Shown here piece by piece: positions 8,383-18,582 of a stretch of 64,000 bases of DNA (positions within the stretch are counted from its first letter, which is position 1; every line of letters begins with the position of its first letter). The position numbers were made by a program, and so were the translations under genes. The stretch spans positions 1 to 64,000 of the forward strand of contig NZ_CATMFB010000008.1 of the NCBI RefSeq assembly GCF_950066645.1. Direction: 5' to 3'. This DNA is from an uncultured Thalassolituus sp. (GTDB lineage Bacteria > Pseudomonadota > Gammaproteobacteria > Pseudomonadales > Oceanobacteraceae). The notes beneath the pieces were generated by a model. That model saw only the letters and a list, made by a program, of their open reading frames with translations, was not told where the DNA came from and did not search any database.

Positions 8383-8988
8383 ATGAAATTCAGAGTAACG
8401 TTTGCGGGTGTCAGCCTGCTGTCAGCAGGATTGCTGACCGGTTGTGCCGGCCCGGTACTGGAAGAGCAGAATGCGGCCGAGTCCCCCGAGGCATTTTTTC
8501 AGCCCGTCGAGCAGGAAATTGATCCTGTTGCCCCTATGGTTCTGCGCGTCGTGGGTTATGGTGCCGTCGATGTTGAAAGTAAAAAGCCGGAGGTGCAGAA
8601 GCGCCTGATGGCCATCCGCGCCTCTAAGATGGATGCTTTCCGGGCCATGGCTGAGCGTGTCTACGGCACCTCAGTGCAGGGCAGCACCACCGTTCGCGAT
8701 ATGGTGGTTCAGAATGACCGTTTCCGCAGCTATGTCGAAACCTATATGCACGGTGCCCGCGTTGTATCGACGGATGTTATGCCGGACGGCAGTGTTGAAA
8801 CTGTGTTGGAAATGATTATCGACCAGGGCTTCCGCAACTGTCTTCAGACCCAGGATAACCAGCGGTTTAATGTTGACTGCCGGGTGCCGCTGGGTGGACA
8901 GAGCACCCGTCATTTTGCCGCGTCGCAGCGCAACCGTGTGAAAGGCGAAGCGGCCATGCCTGAGAGCGGATTCTACTTTATTGAGTGA
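8383..8988 (+). CDS. flgP: Outer-membrane lipoprotein, FlgP/LPP20 family
   Basis: A 201-residue lipoprotein with lipobox LLTGC after a short signal (MKFRVTFAGVSLLSAG). The LPP20 domain spans about residues 50-160: VGYGAVDVESKK, then RLMAIRASKMDAFRAMAERV, the hallmark of FlgP-type proteins that build the outer-membrane basal disk or H-ring of polar flagella. It precedes flgT by 11 bp, the pairing seen in Vibrio, although flgO is not adjacent. Assignment to FlgP rests on the domain and the FlgT neighbour. Translation may be limited by the upstream hairpin. Confidence 0.75.
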   Translation: MKFRVTFAGVSLLSAGLLTGCAGPVLEEQNAAESPEAFFQPVEQEIDPVAPMVLRVVGYGAVDVESKKPEVQKRLMAIRASKMDAFRAMAERVYGTSVQGSTTVRDMVVQNDRFRSYVETYMHGARVVSTDVMPDGSVETVLEMIIDQGFRNCLQTQDNQRFNVDCRVPLGGQSTRHFAASQRNRVKGEAAMPESGFYFIE

Positions 8989-8999
8989 TGGAGGTTGCT

Positions 9000-10169
9000 A
9001 TGCGCTGGCTAGCTATTTTCTGCGCCATAACTCTGCCGGTACAGGCAGCGGTTGTTGAAGTCACCGGTCGCGCCGCAATCTCTGGTGCGCCGTCTCTTGC
9101 CCGTGAAGAGGCCATGAAAGATGCACTGCATCAGGCAAGCCTGCAGGCGACAGCTCAGGTGAGTGGTATGCAGCTGATGACTGATGGTGTTATCACCGAA
9201 GAACAGCTATCGGTTCAGACCCGCGCCAGCGTCAGTGACGTAGAAGTTCTCCATGAAGATATCCATGACGGCGTGTACGAGGTCGCCATCAGGGCTGATG
9301 TGCAGGAAGCTGATATGTGTCCGGGCCAGACTCAGGCGTACCGTAAGGCAATCGCCGTCGCCGGGTTCGGTCTGGCTCGCCCTGAGCAGGCAACGTATGG
9401 ACGCCTTGAAAATGTCGAGCAGGAATTACCACGCTGGCTAGCATCGCAGTTGAATGGGCAGGGCCAGGTACATGCTCTTGATGCGACACGCATCAGCCTT
9501 TATCAGGACCCCCGCCGTGCGCCCTCAGCAGAAACCGCACAGCAGCGATTGACCACGTCGGTGGCTCTGGCAACGCAGTTGGGTGCGCAGTATGTTGTCT
9601 CGGGCGTGGTTCGTGACATGGCAGTGCATAAGGCAGATGACGGGTTTTCGCTGGCCCGCCTCAGTGGGCTGAGCCGCAAGGGGCAGGCCCGGGATTTCGT
9701 GATGGATGTGTTTGTTCATGATGGGCTGAGTGGCGCGATGTTATTTCAGCGCACTTATCGCACAGAAGGTGAATGGGACGCCGGTCGCACGCAGAAAGTC
9801 GGATTCGCGACGCCGGATTTCTGGGACACCAGCTATGGTGCACAGGTACAGAAAGTCTTAGCCAGAGCGGCGGGCGACGTGAACGAAGCGCTGCGTTGCC
9901 AGCCATTTATGGCGCGCATTGTGAAGGCCCGTGGCAACCGGCTGCACATTGAGGCGAGTGCAGGTGCCGGAATCCGTCCGGGAGATACGTTTAAAGTCTA
10001 CCGCACAGGGACACTCTATAATCTGGATCTGGAGCCACGCACCGAACTTACTGATATGGCTGCTGAGGCAGTGGTCCGTCAGGTGCAGCCACAGTTTATT
10101 ATTGCTGACCTGAAAAAGCCGGTTGAGTATCTGGCGATTCAGCGGGATGACATGGTGATTGCCTGGTAA
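9000..10169 (+). CDS. flgT: Flagellar H-ring protein FlgT
   Basis: A 389-residue periplasmic protein. The ATG at 9000 is preferred because GGAGG lies five bases upstream and a clean signal peptide follows (MRWLAIFCAITLPVQAA). The N-terminal domain VVEVTGRAAISGAPSLAREE matches FlgT-N. A TolB-like middle domain (LATQLGAQYVVSGVVRDM) follows. The C-terminal beta domain IVKARGNRLHIEASAGAG with IRPGDTFKVYRTG matches FlgT-C. In Vibrio, FlgT forms the H ring around the LP ring and helps recruit MotX/MotY and the PomAB stator. It closes a two-gene unit with a strong terminator. Confidence 0.85.
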   Translation: MRWLAIFCAITLPVQAAVVEVTGRAAISGAPSLAREEAMKDALHQASLQATAQVSGMQLMTDGVITEEQLSVQTRASVSDVEVLHEDIHDGVYEVAIRADVQEADMCPGQTQAYRKAIAVAGFGLARPEQATYGRLENVEQELPRWLASQLNGQGQVHALDATRISLYQDPRRAPSAETAQQRLTTSVALATQLGAQYVVSGVVRDMAVHKADDGFSLARLSGLSRKGQARDFVMDVFVHDGLSGAMLFQRTYRTEGEWDAGRTQKVGFATPDFWDTSYGAQVQKVLARAAGDVNEALRCQPFMARIVKARGNRLHIEASAGAGIRPGDTFKVYRTGTLYNLDLEPRTELTDMAAEAVVRQVQPQFIIADLKKPVEYLAIQRDDMVIAW

Positions 10170-10194
10170 AACAGCCTGTAACAAGTAAAAAGAG

Positions 10195-10221
10195 AAGCGC
10201 CCGGTCCGGGCGCTTTTTTTT
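10195..10221 (+). terminator. Terminator after flgT
   Basis: GC-rich stem (AAGCGCCCGG, then CCGGGCGCTT) followed by a run of eight T on the plus strand. It overlaps the end of the convergent ycgB gene. Confidence 0.9.
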
Positions 10222-11722
10222 ACAGATCGACGGAGACGGACGGGCAACTCATGCGACTGAGCATTTTGTCGCCATCCCAGCTTTCGAGATGGACGTCGAA
10301 GCCCCAGAGGGTGTGCAGATGTTTCAGTACTTCGTAGGTATCCTGTGATAAGGGCATACTGTTCTGTTGAGTGTGCTTGAGTGTGATCGAGCGGTCTCCT
10401 TCGACATCGACATAGGTGACCTGAATATTAGGCTCCCTGACGGACAGGTCATACTGACGTGCAAGTGTTTCCCGCAGTTTCCGGTAACCCTGCTCGTTGT
10501 GGATGGCCGTAACCCGGTAGTGATCCTTTTCGTCGTCATCATAAATGCTGAAAAGATGGAATTCGCGCATCAGGTTCGGTGACAGATACTGCTGAATAAA
10601 ACTTTCGTCTTTAAAATCCCGCATCGCAAAATGCAGGGTTTCAAGCCAGTCTTTTCCGGCGATATCGGGAAACCATTCGCGATCTTCATCGGTGGGGTTT
10701 TCGCAGATACGCTTAATATCCCTGAACATGTTAAAGCCCAGAGCGTATGGATTGATGCCACTGAAATACGGTGAGTCGAACCCCGGCTGATATACCACGT
10801 TGGTGTGCGAGGTCAGAAACTCCATCATAAAACCTTCATTGACCTTGCCTTCATCGTACAGATGATTGAGCAGGGTGTAGTGCCAGAAGGTTGCCCAGCC
10901 TTCATTCATCACCTGTGTCTGACGCTGGGGATAAAAATACTGCGAAATTTTTCGCACGATTCTGACCAGCTCGCGCTGCCAGGGTTCTAGCAGGGGCGCA
11001 TTTTTCTCGATGAAGTAGAGCAGGTTTTCCTGAGGCTCCGACGGAAACTGGCGACGTCGTTTCGGGGCCTGATCCTTTTTCTTGACGGGTAGGGTGCGCC
11101 ACAGGTCGTTCAGCTGCTGCTGGCGGATTTCTTCTCGCTCTTCCTGTCGCATACGTTCTTCTGCTGCAGAAATAGGCTTCGGCCGGCGATAGCGGTCAAC
11201 GCCAAAGTTCTGCAGGGCGTGACAGGCGTCGAGTACCTGTTCGACTTCGTCCTGACCGTAACGCTCTTCGCATTTGCGGACATAGTTTTTGGCGAACACC
11301 AGGTAATCGATGATTGATCCGGCATCTGTCCAGGTTCTGAACAGGTAGTTGTTCTTGAAGAAGGAATTGTGTCCGTAGCAGGCATGAGCAATCACCAGCG
11401 CCTGCATCGGCAGCGTGTTTTCTTCCATCAGGTAAGCAATACAGGGGTTCGAATTAATGACGATCTCATAGGCCAGCCCCATCTGACCGCGTTGGTAGCC
11501 CTTCTGAGTTGCCAGAAACTGTTTACCGTATGACCAGTGGTTATAACCGATAGGCATCCCTACGGATGAATACGCATCCATCATCTGCTCTGCGCTGATG
11601 ACCTCAATCTGGTTGGGGTAGGTATCCAGCCCGTAGTGGGCTGCGACTCTTGCGATTTCCTGGTCATACTCCTGCAGAAGTTCGAACGTCCAGTCGGAAT
11701 CGGTGGAGATATACTGACTCAT
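10220..11722 (-). CDS. ycgB: SpoVR/YcgB-family protein
   Basis: A 500-residue cytoplasmic protein of the SpoVR family, named for a Bacillus sporulation protein but widespread in non-sporulating proteobacteria. Typical features: [20 protein letters not shown] at the N-terminus, the [16 protein letters not shown] segment, [10 protein letters not shown] with a possible metal-binding HxxxH-like arrangement, and [13 protein letters not shown]. Its start overlaps the yeaH stop by 4 bp. With yeaG and yeaH it forms the stationary-phase/nitrogen-starvation operon known from enterobacteria. The biochemical function is unknown. Confidence 0.95.
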   Translation of the reverse strand: MSQYISTDSDWTFELLQEYDQEIARVAAHYGLDTYPNQIEVISAEQMMDAYSSVGMPIGYNHWSYGKQFLATQKGYQRGQMGLAYEIVINSNPCIAYLMEENTLPMQALVIAHACYGHNSFFKNNYLFRTWTDAGSIIDYLVFAKNYVRKCEERYGQDEVEQVLDACHALQNFGVDRYRRPKPISAAEERMRQEEREEIRQQQLNDLWRTLPVKKKDQAPKRRRQFPSEPQENLLYFIEKNAPLLEPWQRELVRIVRKISQYFYPQRQTQVMNEGWATFWHYTLLNHLYDEGKVNEGFMMEFLTSHTNVVYQPGFDSPYFSGINPYALGFNMFRDIKRICENPTDEDREWFPDIAGKDWLETLHFAMRDFKDESFIQQYLSPNLMREFHLFSIYDDDEKDHYRVTAIHNEQGYRKLRETLARQYDLSVREPNIQVTYVDVEGDRSITLKHTQQNSMPLSQDTYEVLKHLHTLWGFDVHLESWDGDKMLSRMSCPSVSVDL

Positions 11723-12993
11723 ACAGCCTCCTCATACTGCTCTTTCGCAAAGAGTTCGCGGAAGACAGGGAAGATATCCTCAGGTCCACGGATCTGAGCC
11801 ATCGCAAATTGCTTTTTATAACTGCTTCTGACGGTCTGGTAAGCCTCCCAGAGTGCCTGATGTTGGTTCGGGGTAATTTCGATGTAGGAGAAGTACTGAA
11901 CCAGTGGCAGTAATTCCTCGGTCAGAATTTTTGAGCACAAAGGTGAGTCGTCATCCCAGTTATCACCGTCGGAAGCCTGAGCTGCGTAAATGTTCCAGTC
12001 TCCTTGGTTGTAGCGTTCCGTAACGATCTGATGCATGAGTTTAAGTGCACTGGATACTATGGTTCCGCCGGTTTCACGCGAATAAAAGAATTCCTGCTCG
12101 TCCACTTCTTTAGCGCTGGTGTGATGGCGGATAAACACAATTTCAATATGTTCGTAGTTCTTTTCAAGAAACAGATACAGCAGCAGATAGAAGCGTTTCG
12201 CAATGTCCTTAACATCCTGCGTCATGGAGCCGGATACATCCATTAAACAGAACATCACCGCTTTGCTGGTGGGGGTCGGGACTTTAACCTGATTACGGTA
12301 GCGCAGGTCAATGTCATCCAGAAACGGAATCAGTTTCAGGCGGCGTTCAATATCGGCGATGCTCTCCTGCAGCTCGCTGATCAGACTGGCGTTTCCCGCC
12401 GCTTCTGCGTCTGCCAGCTGCGCCTGAAGTTCTTTGAGTTTGCGTCGCTTTCCTGCACCCATGCCGATTCTCCGGGCATGAGCATTGCGCATGGATTTGA
12501 CTACGGAAAGGTTGTTCGGTGTGCCCTCTGAGACAAAGCCTGCCCGCCGTGTCTTGAAATTCTTAGTCTGTGCCAGAGACTTCTTCACCATGTTAGGAAG
12601 TGCGAGGTCATCAAAAATATAATTCAGAAACTCGTCTTTGGTGATATAGAAAGAAAAGTCTTCTTCCCCCTCTCCCTGATTACTGGCTTGTCCGCTGCCC
12701 TGACCACCGCCACCCTGTTGAGGTTTTTCCAGTTCATCGCCGGTATCAAATTGCTTATTACCAGGATATACGCGGGTCTGTTTACCGCCAGAGCCGTGGC
12801 TGATCCGTGGCTCGTGAGTGTTTTTGGTGGGAATACTGATCTGTTCGCCTCTGTCCATATCTGTGATGGAGCGACGGTTTACTGCATCGGCTACCGCTTC
12901 TTTGATATGCGAGCGATAACGACGGAGAAAGCGCTGGCGATTGACCATGCTCTTGTTTTTGCCGTTCAGACGTCGATCTATGATATATGACAT
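11719..12993 (-). CDS. yeaH: DUF444/YeaH-family von Willebrand A domain protein
   Basis: A 424-residue protein of the YeaH/YhbH family. The N-terminus is basic ([18 protein letters not shown]), then comes a Gly/Gln-rich linker at about 90-110. The C-terminal half is a VWA-like domain with a MIDAS-type DVSGSMTQD motif. It lies between yeaG and ycgB on the same strand. In E. coli the YeaG kinase acts together with YeaH in stress adaptation; the same partnership is inferred here. Confidence 0.94.
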   Translation of the reverse strand: MSYIIDRRLNGKNKSMVNRQRFLRRYRSHIKEAVADAVNRRSITDMDRGEQISIPTKNTHEPRISHGSGGKQTRVYPGNKQFDTGDELEKPQQGGGGQGSGQASNQGEGEEDFSFYITKDEFLNYIFDDLALPNMVKKSLAQTKNFKTRRAGFVSEGTPNNLSVVKSMRNAHARRIGMGAGKRRKLKELQAQLADAEAAGNASLISELQESIADIERRLKLIPFLDDIDLRYRNQVKVPTPTSKAVMFCLMDVSGSMTQDVKDIAKRFYLLLYLFLEKNYEHIEIVFIRHHTSAKEVDEQEFFYSRETGGTIVSSALKLMHQIVTERYNQGDWNIYAAQASDGDNWDDDSPLCSKILTEELLPLVQYFSYIEITPNQHQALWEAYQTVRSSYKKQFAMAQIRGPEDIFPVFRELFAKEQYEEAV

Positions 12994-13060
12994 CTAAATC
13001 CCCCTTGTTGAATCCGGAACGCTGCGCAGGGCAGTGGCGGTTGCCCGCCACTGCATCGTA

Positions 13061-14983
13061 TTACTGCGATTTACGTACGCGCAGATACCACTCGGAAAGC
13101 AGTCGGACCTGCTTCTCGGTATATCCACGCTCGGTCATGCGGGCAACGAAATCATCGTGTTTTTTCTGATCTTCGTTGGACGACTTGGCCGAGAAGGAAA
13201 TGACCGGCAGAAGGTCTTCCGTATTCGAGAACATTTTCTTCTCGATGACAGAGCGCATCTTTTCGTACGACTGCCAGCTGGGGTTATTACCATTATTGTT
13301 CGCGCGGGCGCGCAGAACGAAATTAACAATTTCGTTGCGGAAGTCTTTCGGATTACTGATGCCCGCTGATTTTTCGATTTTTTCCAGTTCTTCGTTGATG
13401 GAAGCACGATCCAGCATTTCTCCGGTTTCCGGATCACGGTATTCCTGATCCTGAATCCAGAAATCAGCGTACGTCACATAGCGATCAAAGATATTCTGGC
13501 CGTACTCGGCATAGGACTCGAGGTAAGCGGTCTGAATTTCTTTGCCGATAAAGTCGACGTACTCTGCTGCCAGATACTCCTTCAGATAATTGAGATAGCG
13601 GTTCTGTGTTTCTTCCGGGTATTGTTCCTGCTCAATAGCCTGTTCCAGTACATAAAGCAGGTGCACGGGATTGGCCGCGACCTCCGTCGAGTCGAAGTTG
13701 AATACCTTGGACAGAATCTTGAAGGCAAAGCGGGTAGAAATACCATTCATCCCTTCATCTACGCCGGCACTGTCACGGTACTCCTGAATCGACTTGGCCT
13801 TCGGATCGGTGTCTTTCAGGTTTTCGCCGTTGTATACCCGCATTTTTGAATAAACGCTGGAGTTTTCAGGGACCTTCAGGCGAGAAAGCACGGTGAATTT
13901 CGCCAGCATGGAAAGCGTATCCGGTGCACAGGGCGCTTCGGATAATGAGCTGCCTTGCAGCAGTTTTTCGTAAATGCTGACTTCTTCATTCACCCGCAGA
14001 CAATAAGGTACTTTAACGATATATACCCGGTCGAGGAATGCCTCGTTGTTTTTGTTGTTGCGGAAGGCCTGCCACTCCGATTCGTTAGAGTGCGCAAGAA
14101 TGACGCCTTCGAATGGCATGGCGCCCATCCCTTCTGTGCCGTTGTAGTTTCCTTCCTGTGTGGCGGTCAGGAGTGGGTGCAATACCTTGATAGGGGCTTT
14201 GAACATTTCCACGAATTCCATCAGGCCCTGGTTTGCACGGCAGAGGGCTCCGGAATAGGAATAGGCGTCGGGATCATCCTGAGCAAAGTCTTCAAGCTTG
14301 CGGATATCGACTTTACCGACCAGCGAGGAAATATCCTGGTTGTTTTCGTCGCCCGGCTCCGTTTTGGCAACGCCTATCTGATCAAGTACCGATGGATAAA
14401 GCTTCACGACTTCAAACTTGCTGATATCGCCGCCCAGTTCATGCAGGCGTTTTACCGCCCAGGGGGACATCACGCGTCCGAGATAGCGGCGTGGGATTCC
14501 ATAGTCTTCTTCAAGAATCTCACCATCTTCGGTCGGGTCGAACAGACCCAGGGGCGATTCAAAGACCGGTGAGCCCTTGATGGCGTAGAAAGGAACGGCC
14601 TGTATCAGCAGCTTAAGGCGTTCGGCCAATGATGATTTACCACCACCCACGGGCCCCAGCAGATACAGTATCTGCTTGCGCTCTTCCAGTCCCTGAGCGG
14701 CGTGACGGAAGTAGGCCACGATATTTTCGACCGCTTCCTCCATGCCGTAAAACTCGGAGAAGGCTGGATAGCGTTTAATGACCTTGTTGGAGAAAATTCT
14801 GCTGAGACGCAGGTCTTTCGATGTGTCGATGATTTCTGGTTCGCCGATGGCCGTCAGCATGCGTTCTGCTGCCGAGGCATAGACGGTGGGATCCTGTTTG
14901 CACAGATCAAGGTAATCCTGAAGGCTCATTACCTCTTCCTGTGTCTGGCGGTAGCGGTCCTGAAAACGGCTGAATACGCTCAT
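13061..14983 (-). CDS. yeaG: PrkA-type serine protein kinase / AAA+ protein YeaG
   Basis: A 640-residue protein, the usual size for PrkA/YeaG. The N-terminal AAA-like domain carries a Walker A motif (LLGPVGGGKSSLAERL) near residue 110. The C-terminal part is the PrkA kinase-like domain (NPKDFRNEIVNFVLRARANN is characteristic). It is first in the yeaG-yeaH-ycgB operon, with a 67-bp gap to yeaH. In enterobacteria the operon is RpoS-dependent; a 265-bp upstream region without genes would carry its promoter. Confidence 0.96.
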   Translation of the reverse strand: MSVFSRFQDRYRQTQEEVMSLQDYLDLCKQDPTVYASAAERMLTAIGEPEIIDTSKDLRLSRIFSNKVIKRYPAFSEFYGMEEAVENIVAYFRHAAQGLEERKQILYLLGPVGGGKSSLAERLKLLIQAVPFYAIKGSPVFESPLGLFDPTEDGEILEEDYGIPRRYLGRVMSPWAVKRLHELGGDISKFEVVKLYPSVLDQIGVAKTEPGDENNQDISSLVGKVDIRKLEDFAQDDPDAYSYSGALCRANQGLMEFVEMFKAPIKVLHPLLTATQEGNYNGTEGMGAMPFEGVILAHSNESEWQAFRNNKNNEAFLDRVYIVKVPYCLRVNEEVSIYEKLLQGSSLSEAPCAPDTLSMLAKFTVLSRLKVPENSSVYSKMRVYNGENLKDTDPKAKSIQEYRDSAGVDEGMNGISTRFAFKILSKVFNFDSTEVAANPVHLLYVLEQAIEQEQYPEETQNRYLNYLKEYLAAEYVDFIGKEIQTAYLESYAEYGQNIFDRYVTYADFWIQDQEYRDPETGEMLDRASINEELEKIEKSAGISNPKDFRNEIVNFVLRARANNNGNNPSWQSYEKMRSVIEKKMFSNTEDLLPVISFSAKSSNEDQKKHDDFVARMTERGYTEKQVRLLSEWYLRVRKSQ

Positions 14984-15202
14984 GGTGCACCCCTTATCGA
15001 TAGTTCCGGTGATCGTTCCTGACTACATAAAACCCTGTGAAATTCTTCTGTTCTGTATGACCAGTATGGCCCCTAATGGTTGCTGTTGACCAGATAGTTT
15101 CAATTTAGCTGAAATTCTGACGCCTGTTTAACAGTATGCACGGGTCGTGCCTGCTTGCACTCACAGTCGCTGTCCAATGTGATCAAATCCGCGTTTCTGA
15201 AA
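14984..15202. other. Upstream region of the yeaG operon
   Basis: About 220 bp without a gene. A short dyad (GCACG, ACC, CGTGC) and the palindrome CTGTTtAACAG occur close together near 15125-15150. The sequence is AT-rich toward yeaG. No promoter could be assigned with confidence. Confidence 0.4.
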
Positions 15203-15232
15203 ATAAAAAAGCCCGCACAGTGCGGGCTTTTC
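15203..15232 (-). terminator. Terminator of the lptD-glpE operon
   Basis: Stem AAAGCCCGCAC/GTGCGGGCTTT centred at about 15219, followed on the minus strand by a T run. It is 17 bp past the glpE stop and closes the long minus-strand operon. Confidence 0.92.
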
Positions 15233-15248
15233 ATGGGGGCAGACGCGC

Positions 15249-15566
15249 TCAGGATTCACAAAGCTCAGGTACTGCCATTTTCCACATTTCATAACCCCCA
15301 TCGAGGCTGTAAACCTCGGTAAAGCCCTGAGCGGCAAAGAACTGTGCCGCCTGTTGGCTGGAGTTGCCGTGATAACAACATACGATCAGGGGGGCATCTT
15401 TCTGAGATTCATTAATAAAACTGCCCACAGTGTCGTTATCAACGTTGAGGGCGCCCCGCATACGTCCTGCCTGAAAACTCATGGCATCACGGATGTCTGC
15501 GATACGGGTGGCCGGGTTATCGAGCAGGGTTTTCGCTTCGGCTATGTTGATTCTCTGAAACTGCAT
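15249..15566 (-). CDS. glpE: Thiosulfate sulfurtransferase (rhodanese) GlpE
   Basis: A single-domain rhodanese of 105 residues, cytoplasmic. The active-site loop CCYHGNSSQ (catalytic C64) and preceding DIRDAMSFQAGRMRGALNV are as in GlpE. It transfers sulfane sulfur to cyanide or thioredoxin in vitro. It is last in the lptD-to-glpE transcript, 12 bp after apaH, a position shared with Pseudomonas-type genomes. Confidence 0.92.
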   Translation of the reverse strand: MQFQRINIAEAKTLLDNPATRIADIRDAMSFQAGRMRGALNVDNDTVGSFINESQKDAPLIVCCYHGNSSQQAAQFFAAQGFTEVYSLDGGYEMWKMAVPELCES

Positions 15567-15578
15567 GCTGAGTCCTCG

Positions 15579-16388
15579 TTATTCACGTGCGTCGACCTGA
15601 AAGCGCTGGCCGTCTTCAAGTCGTAGTGCGGTTAATTTAGCGCCCCAGACGCAACCTGTGTCCAGCGCCCAGACGTTTTCGGTATCGGTCTCACCTTCCA
15701 GAGCTGCCCAATGTCCGAACAGCAGGCGTTTATGGCGTGTTTTGCGCGACGGGTGACGGAACCAGGGGAAGAAGCCTTCCGGTGCGGCTCCCGCTCCCTC
15801 CTTGGTGACCAGATCAAGCCGGCCAGAGGCATCGATAAAGCGCATCCGGGTCAGATAGTTGACGATAACCCGCAGCCTGTCAGGGCCGGTAAGGGTGTTA
15901 TCCCAGACGTCTGGCTGATTACCGTACATGTGTTCGAAAAATGACTGGCAGTCGTTCTGCAGGACAGCTTCGACCTCCTGGGCGAGCTTGCGGGCTTTGC
16001 GGGCGCTCCACATTGGGGGCACACCGGCATGGCTCATGCACCAATTGAGGGCGGCGTCATAGTGAACCAGAGGCTGATGTCTGAGCCAGTCCATCAATGA
16101 GTCGCGGTCAGGCGCTTCCAGTATGTCTGAAATGGTGTCACTCCCCCGGGGACTGGCGTGGCCGAAATGGATCGCCAGCAGGTGCAGGTCATGGTTACCA
16201 AGCACTGTCTGGCCACGGTGACCCAGGTCGCGGACGAAACGGAGGCATTCGAGGGATTGCGGGCCACGGTTAACGAGATCGCCACAGAACCAGAGATGAT
16301 CCTGCGTCGGATCAAACTTCAGTTTACTGAGCAGGCGCTGCAGAGGTTCATAGCAGCCCTGCAGGTCTCCGATCGCATACGTGGCCAT
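15579..16388 (-). CDS. apaH: Symmetrical bis(5'-nucleosyl)-tetraphosphatase
   Basis: Hydrolyses Ap4A to two ADP and can decap Np4-capped RNA. It is 269 residues of the calcineurin-like phosphoesterase fold with all metal motifs: GDLQGCYEPL, GDLVNRGP, LGNHDLHLLAI and a late LLFGHWA. It follows apaG by one base. Standard neighbours rsmA-apaG-apaH support the call. Confidence 0.97.
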   Translation of the reverse strand: MATYAIGDLQGCYEPLQRLLSKLKFDPTQDHLWFCGDLVNRGPQSLECLRFVRDLGHRGQTVLGNHDLHLLAIHFGHASPRGSDTISDILEAPDRDSLMDWLRHQPLVHYDAALNWCMSHAGVPPMWSARKARKLAQEVEAVLQNDCQSFFEHMYGNQPDVWDNTLTGPDRLRVIVNYLTRMRFIDASGRLDLVTKEGAGAAPEGFFPWFRHPSRKTRHKRLLFGHWAALEGETDTENVWALDTGCVWGAKLTALRLEDGQRFQVDARE

Positions 16389-16389
16389 G

Positions 16390-16767
16390 TCAGTTCAGCG
16401 CGTTGGGTGCAGCTAACGTGAAGACCGGTATGGTGGCGTGAAAAAGAGTGCCATCGTCAGCCTCCATCACGTAGTAACCGCGCATGCTGCCAACCCGGGT
16501 GCTGAGCACTGATCCGGAGGAATATCGATAGGTTTCACCGGGCTCTATGGTGGGTTGTTCACCAACCACGCCTTCGCCTTTTACTTCCTGGACGTCGGCG
16601 TTGCCGTTCGCAATAAACCAGTGACGGCTGCGCAGTGTTGCTGCCTGATCGCCGTCGTTACGAATGCGGATGTGGTAAGCAAAAACGAAGCGGTCTTCTT
16701 CGGGAATTGACTGCTCGTCAAGGTATTCGGTATCGACGCTGACTACGATGCTGTCATCAAGACTCAT
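16390..16767 (-). CDS. apaG: ApaG-domain protein
   Basis: A 125-residue immunoglobulin-like beta protein. Family motifs: [58 protein letters not shown] and GSMRGYYVM (separate segments). The role is unsettled; cobalt/magnesium-related phenotypes and pyrophosphate binding are reported for the family. Its start overlaps the rsmA end by 11 bp and it is followed directly by apaH. Confidence 0.96.
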   Translation of the reverse strand: MSLDDSIVVSVDTEYLDEQSIPEEDRFVFAYHIRIRNDGDQAATLRSRHWFIANGNADVQEVKGEGVVGEQPTIEPGETYRYSSGSVLSTRVGSMRGYYVMEADDGTLFHATIPVFTLAAPNALN

Positions 16768-17590
16768 TCCGGTTCTCCGCCAGGTTCAGATCGACGACCT
16801 TGTCGGCAATACGCACGTAGTCTGCCAGCGTCAGATTTTCGGGGCGCAGACCGGTATCAATACCAATTTCCTGCAATAGCTCAGCGCTGATGAGGTTTTT
16901 CAGGGTATTGCGGATCGTCTTCCGTCTCATGTTAAACGCTTCCCGGACGACGCGCTCAAGGGTTTTGTGATCTTTGGCCGGGTGCGGTAACTCATTGTAG
17001 GGCACCAGGCGGACGATCGCAGAATCAACTTTCGGAGGTGGATTGAAAGACCCCGGGCCGACGATAAACAGAGGTTCGACCTTACAGAAGTACTGCGCCA
17101 TGATACTCAGGCGGCCATAGTCACCGCTGCCCGGCGTTGCTGCCAGTCGTTCTACTACCTCTTTCTGCAGCATAAAGTGCATGTCCTGCACCATGGCGTA
17201 ATGGCTGAGAAAATGAAAAATCAGAGGGGTCGAGATGTTGTAAGGCAGGTTACCGACAATCCGCAGTTGCTGACCTGGCTCGAGTATCGTACTGAAATCG
17301 AACTTCAGAGCATCGCCTTCATGAATACGGAAGTCGGGATAGTTGAAGAACTTGGTGCGCAGGATAGGGATGAGGTCCCGGTCGAGTTCTACAACGTCCA
17401 GTTTGCCGCTCGCTTCCAGCAGGGGTTCGGTGATGGCACCCATACCCGGGCCGATCTCCACGAGACAGTCGGTTGGCTTAGGGGAGATGGCTTTCACGAT
17501 TTTGCCGATCACGTACTGATCGTGCAGGAAGTTCTGACCAAAACGTTTACGGGCTTTGTGCCCATGTGCCTTAGGCGTGTGTTTACTCAT
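16757..17590 (-). CDS. rsmA: 16S rRNA dimethyladenosine transferase
   Basis: Dimethylates A1518 and A1519 of 16S rRNA. It is 277 residues. The SAM-binding site begins at [16 protein letters not shown] and [12 protein letters not shown]; the catalytic motif is NLPYNIS. The C-terminal helical domain contains [13 protein letters not shown]. The start overlaps pdxA by 4 bp, suggesting coupled translation in the surA-pdxA-rsmA order common to gammaproteobacteria. Confidence 0.97.
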   Translation of the reverse strand: MSKHTPKAHGHKARKRFGQNFLHDQYVIGKIVKAISPKPTDCLVEIGPGMGAITEPLLEASGKLDVVELDRDLIPILRTKFFNYPDFRIHEGDALKFDFSTILEPGQQLRIVGNLPYNISTPLIFHFLSHYAMVQDMHFMLQKEVVERLAATPGSGDYGRLSIMAQYFCKVEPLFIVGPGSFNPPPKVDSAIVRLVPYNELPHPAKDHKTLERVVREAFNMRRKTIRNTLKNLISAELLQEIGIDTGLRPENLTLADYVRIADKVVDLNLAENRNES

Positions 17591-18582
17591 GCGGATGTCT
17601 TCTGTCTGTGGCTGGCCATCTGTTCGGCCACCCGGATAGCGGTGATCAGACTGCCACTGTCGGCTTTTCCCGATCCCGCAAGATCCAGCGCAGTACCGTG
17701 GTCGACCGACGTGCGGATCACAGGCATGCCCAGGGTGATGTTTGCAGCGCGCCCGAAGCCATGAAACTTAAGAACGGGCAGCCCCTGGTCATGATACATG
17801 GCCAGAGCCGCATCGGCGTGCTGCAGGTGTTTGGGGGTGAACAGGGTGTCTGCAGGCAGAGGACCACTGAGATTGAGCCCCTCTGCTCTCAGTTCTTCCA
17901 GCGCTGGAATAATCGTGTCGATTTCTTCCCGCCCGAGGTGGCCGTCTTCACCGGCGTGAGGGTTGAGCCCGGCTACCAGAATGTGTGGCTGAGCGACGCC
18001 GAAGTACTGTTTCAGGTCGTTGTTCAGAATACGGCTGACCCGCTTGATCCGGTCGGCGCTGCAGGCGTCTGCAACGTCGCGTAACGGCAGGTGCGTTGTC
18101 ACCAGAGCCACCCGGAGATCTTCCGTCGCCAGCATCATCACGACTTCCTCTACGCCGCAATGGTCGCGGAAGTATTCGGTATGACCACTGAAGGGAACTC
18201 CGGCGTCGTTAATAACGCCCTTATGCACTGGCGCCGTGACAATGGCATCCCAGCGACCGTCCAGCGCGCCCTCGGCAGCAATGCGCAGGGTTTCCAGTAC
18301 GTAGCGGCCATTTGCTGTATTCAGCTGGCCTGCTAGGGCGGGAGCTTCCAGAGCGACTGGCATCACGGTGAGCGTGCCTGCTGGGGAAGGTGTGCTGGTA
18401 CGAGCCTGGTCATAGGTGCGCAGTGTCAGGGGCAGTCCCAACTGCTCAGCCCGCGCCGACAGCAGATCCGGGTCGGCTATCACAACGAGTTCAGAAGTCT
18501 GTGCCTGTTGCGCAATGGCAACACACAGGTCCGGGCCGATGCCTGCAGGTTCTCCGGCAGTAATCGCCAGCCGCAGGGTCAC
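17587..18582 (-). CDS. pdxA: 4-hydroxythreonine-4-phosphate dehydrogenase
   Basis: NAD-dependent oxidation step of pyridoxal 5'-phosphate synthesis, upstream of PdxJ. It is 331 residues, the standard length. Motifs: [13 protein letters not shown] at the N-terminus, [11 protein letters not shown] with a metal-binding His, [15 protein letters not shown] and [11 protein letters not shown]. It overlaps surA by 4 bp and rsmA by 4 bp. Confidence 0.97.
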   Translation of the reverse strand: MTLRLAITAGEPAGIGPDLCVAIAQQAQTSELVVIADPDLLSARAEQLGLPLTLRTYDQARTSTPSPAGTLTVMPVALEAPALAGQLNTANGRYVLETLRIAAEGALDGRWDAIVTAPVHKGVINDAGVPFSGHTEYFRDHCGVEEVVMMLATEDLRVALVTTHLPLRDVADACSADRIKRVSRILNNDLKQYFGVAQPHILVAGLNPHAGEDGHLGREEIDTIIPALEELRAEGLNLSGPLPADTLFTPKHLQHADAALAMYHDQGLPVLKFHGFGRAANITLGMPVIRTSVDHGTALDLAGSGKADSGSLITAIRVAEQMASHRQKTSA

